In this document: in pieces, positions 32,574 to 32,876 of the stretch | Layout: each line of letters begins with the position of its first letter | Numbering within the stretch: the first letter of the stretch is position 1 | NCBI GenBank assembly: GCA_028719825.1 | Contig: JAQYLW010000032.1 | Span: 1 to 32,876, forward strand | Source of the DNA: Spirochaetales bacterium | Lineage (GTDB): Bacteria; Spirochaetota; Spirochaetia; Sphaerochaetales; Sphaerochaetaceae | Length of the DNA: 32,876 nt | Direction of reading: 5' to 3' | Position numbers and translations under genes: made by a program | The notes under the pieces: model-generated | What the model was told of the DNA's origin: nothing | The model's input: only the letters and a program-made list of their open reading frames with translations | Database searches by the model: none

Positions 32574-32876
32574 TTACTCCTTCTTTTTAGAATTGTTATT
32601 TTCTTTATGCTCCTTTTTCGAACCACTCTTTATCCAATACTTTCCTTCATCCTTAATATTTCCACTTTTCAAAATCATTACAATAAATCCAATTAGAATA
32701 ATTATAAGTACAAACACCTTAATTAAATAACATCTCATAAAAAGAGATAAAAAATGAAAGGAAAAAAGTTCTGTCCATACAATCAACAGAACTTGCCCAA
32801 TAGCAATATTAATTCTTGATGGGGAGTAGGATACACCACACGTTGCAAATAAGGTTTTATCCCAACGATATTCATC
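32574..32876 (-). CDS. membrane protein, C-terminal part (5' end outside window)
   Basis: The frame stays open from the window edge at 32876 to the stop at 32574, so the ORF-track start (a TTG) is likely internal. About 100 residues are visible: a soluble stretch (YRWDKTLFATCGVSYSPSR), two hydrophobic segments (INIAIGQVLLIVWTELFSFHFLSLF and CYLIKVFVLIIILIGFIVMIL), then a Lys/Asn/Glu-rich cytoplasmic tail (GSKKEHKENNNSKKKE). AT-rich. Family not recognised. The strong hairpin 32509-32544 lies just past the stop. Confidence 0.6.
   Translation of the reverse strand, partial: DEYRWDKTLFATCGVSYSPSRINIAIGQVLLIVWTELFSFHFLSLFMRCYLIKVFVLIIILIGFIVMILKSGNIKDEGKYWIKSGSKKEHKENNNSKKKE

Noticed and set aside
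1-32876. CRISPR array, integrase, toxin-antitoxin or phage genes
   Set aside because: No regularly spaced repeats and no recognisable recombinase, Cas, toxin or phage protein in any frame.

Overview
The window looks like a chromosomal segment from an AT-rich, double-membraned bacterium. A spirochaete (Treponema- or Sphaerochaeta-like) is my best guess. The reasons are many small exported lipoproteins with relaxed lipoboxes ending in Cys, an LptC-like protein that is itself a lipoprotein, an LptC-LptA-LptB operon implying an outer membrane, and a housekeeping set (PreP-type M16C protease, GH57/DUF3536, ParE-ParC, rplU-rpmA-obg-nadD) arranged as in that group. Taxonomy is inferred from content only; there is no rRNA here. 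No phage, IS transposase, CRISPR array or classical defence locus is visible.

Layout. 1-849: the C-terminal end of an exported EEP-like protein, convergent with a MobA-like nucleotidyltransferase that overlaps rpsU. 1759-2331: a small AT-rich lipoprotein gene between two exact 24-bp repeats, one of which is the 3' end of the next gene. 2393-6984: a divergent pair, M16C protease and GH57 glycosidase, around a palindromic control region. 6981-11792: parE-parC-ilvE operon on the minus strand. 11848-14134: a beta-barrel-like protein overlapping an LPP20/FlgT-like lipoprotein. 14233-15362: tRNA-Gly(CCC) followed directly by an exported EEP-fold protein that has lost catalytic residues. 15378-18268: era, acyl-CoA ligase, tRNA-Glu(CTC), tRNA-Gln(CTG). 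18343-21237: a 964-residue surface lipoprotein with Ig-like (BIG2) and fibronectin-like domains. 21687-25642: grpE, dnaK and dnaJ. 25792-27713: lptC-lptA-lptB. 27734-30009: rplU-rpmA-obg-nadD. 30165-30782: tmk. 30838-32049: an unrecognised lipoprotein. 32049-32573: a palindrome-rich repeat cluster. 32574-32876: the 3' end of a membrane-protein gene.

How it works together. Most of the window is core biology: chromosome decatenation (ParCE), translation and ribosome assembly (S21, L21, L27, Obg, Era, tRNAs), protein folding (GrpE/DnaK/DnaJ), envelope lipid transport (LptABC), fatty-acid activation and nucleotide/NAD metabolism. The remainder is envelope lipoproteins and barrels of unknown function.

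The most interesting signals are regulatory. Many first genes of transcription units have a clear -10 box only 6-8 bases before the start codon and no Shine-Dalgarno sequence, which predicts leaderless mRNAs. dnaK has an exact -24/-12 (sigma-54) element overlapping a sigma-A-like promoter whose -10 is framed by a TGACAC/GTGTCA palindrome. A lipoprotein gene sits in a 24-bp duplication. Thymidylate kinase has Thr in place of the P-loop Lys. I found no wholly new multi-gene system that I can defend from sequence alone.
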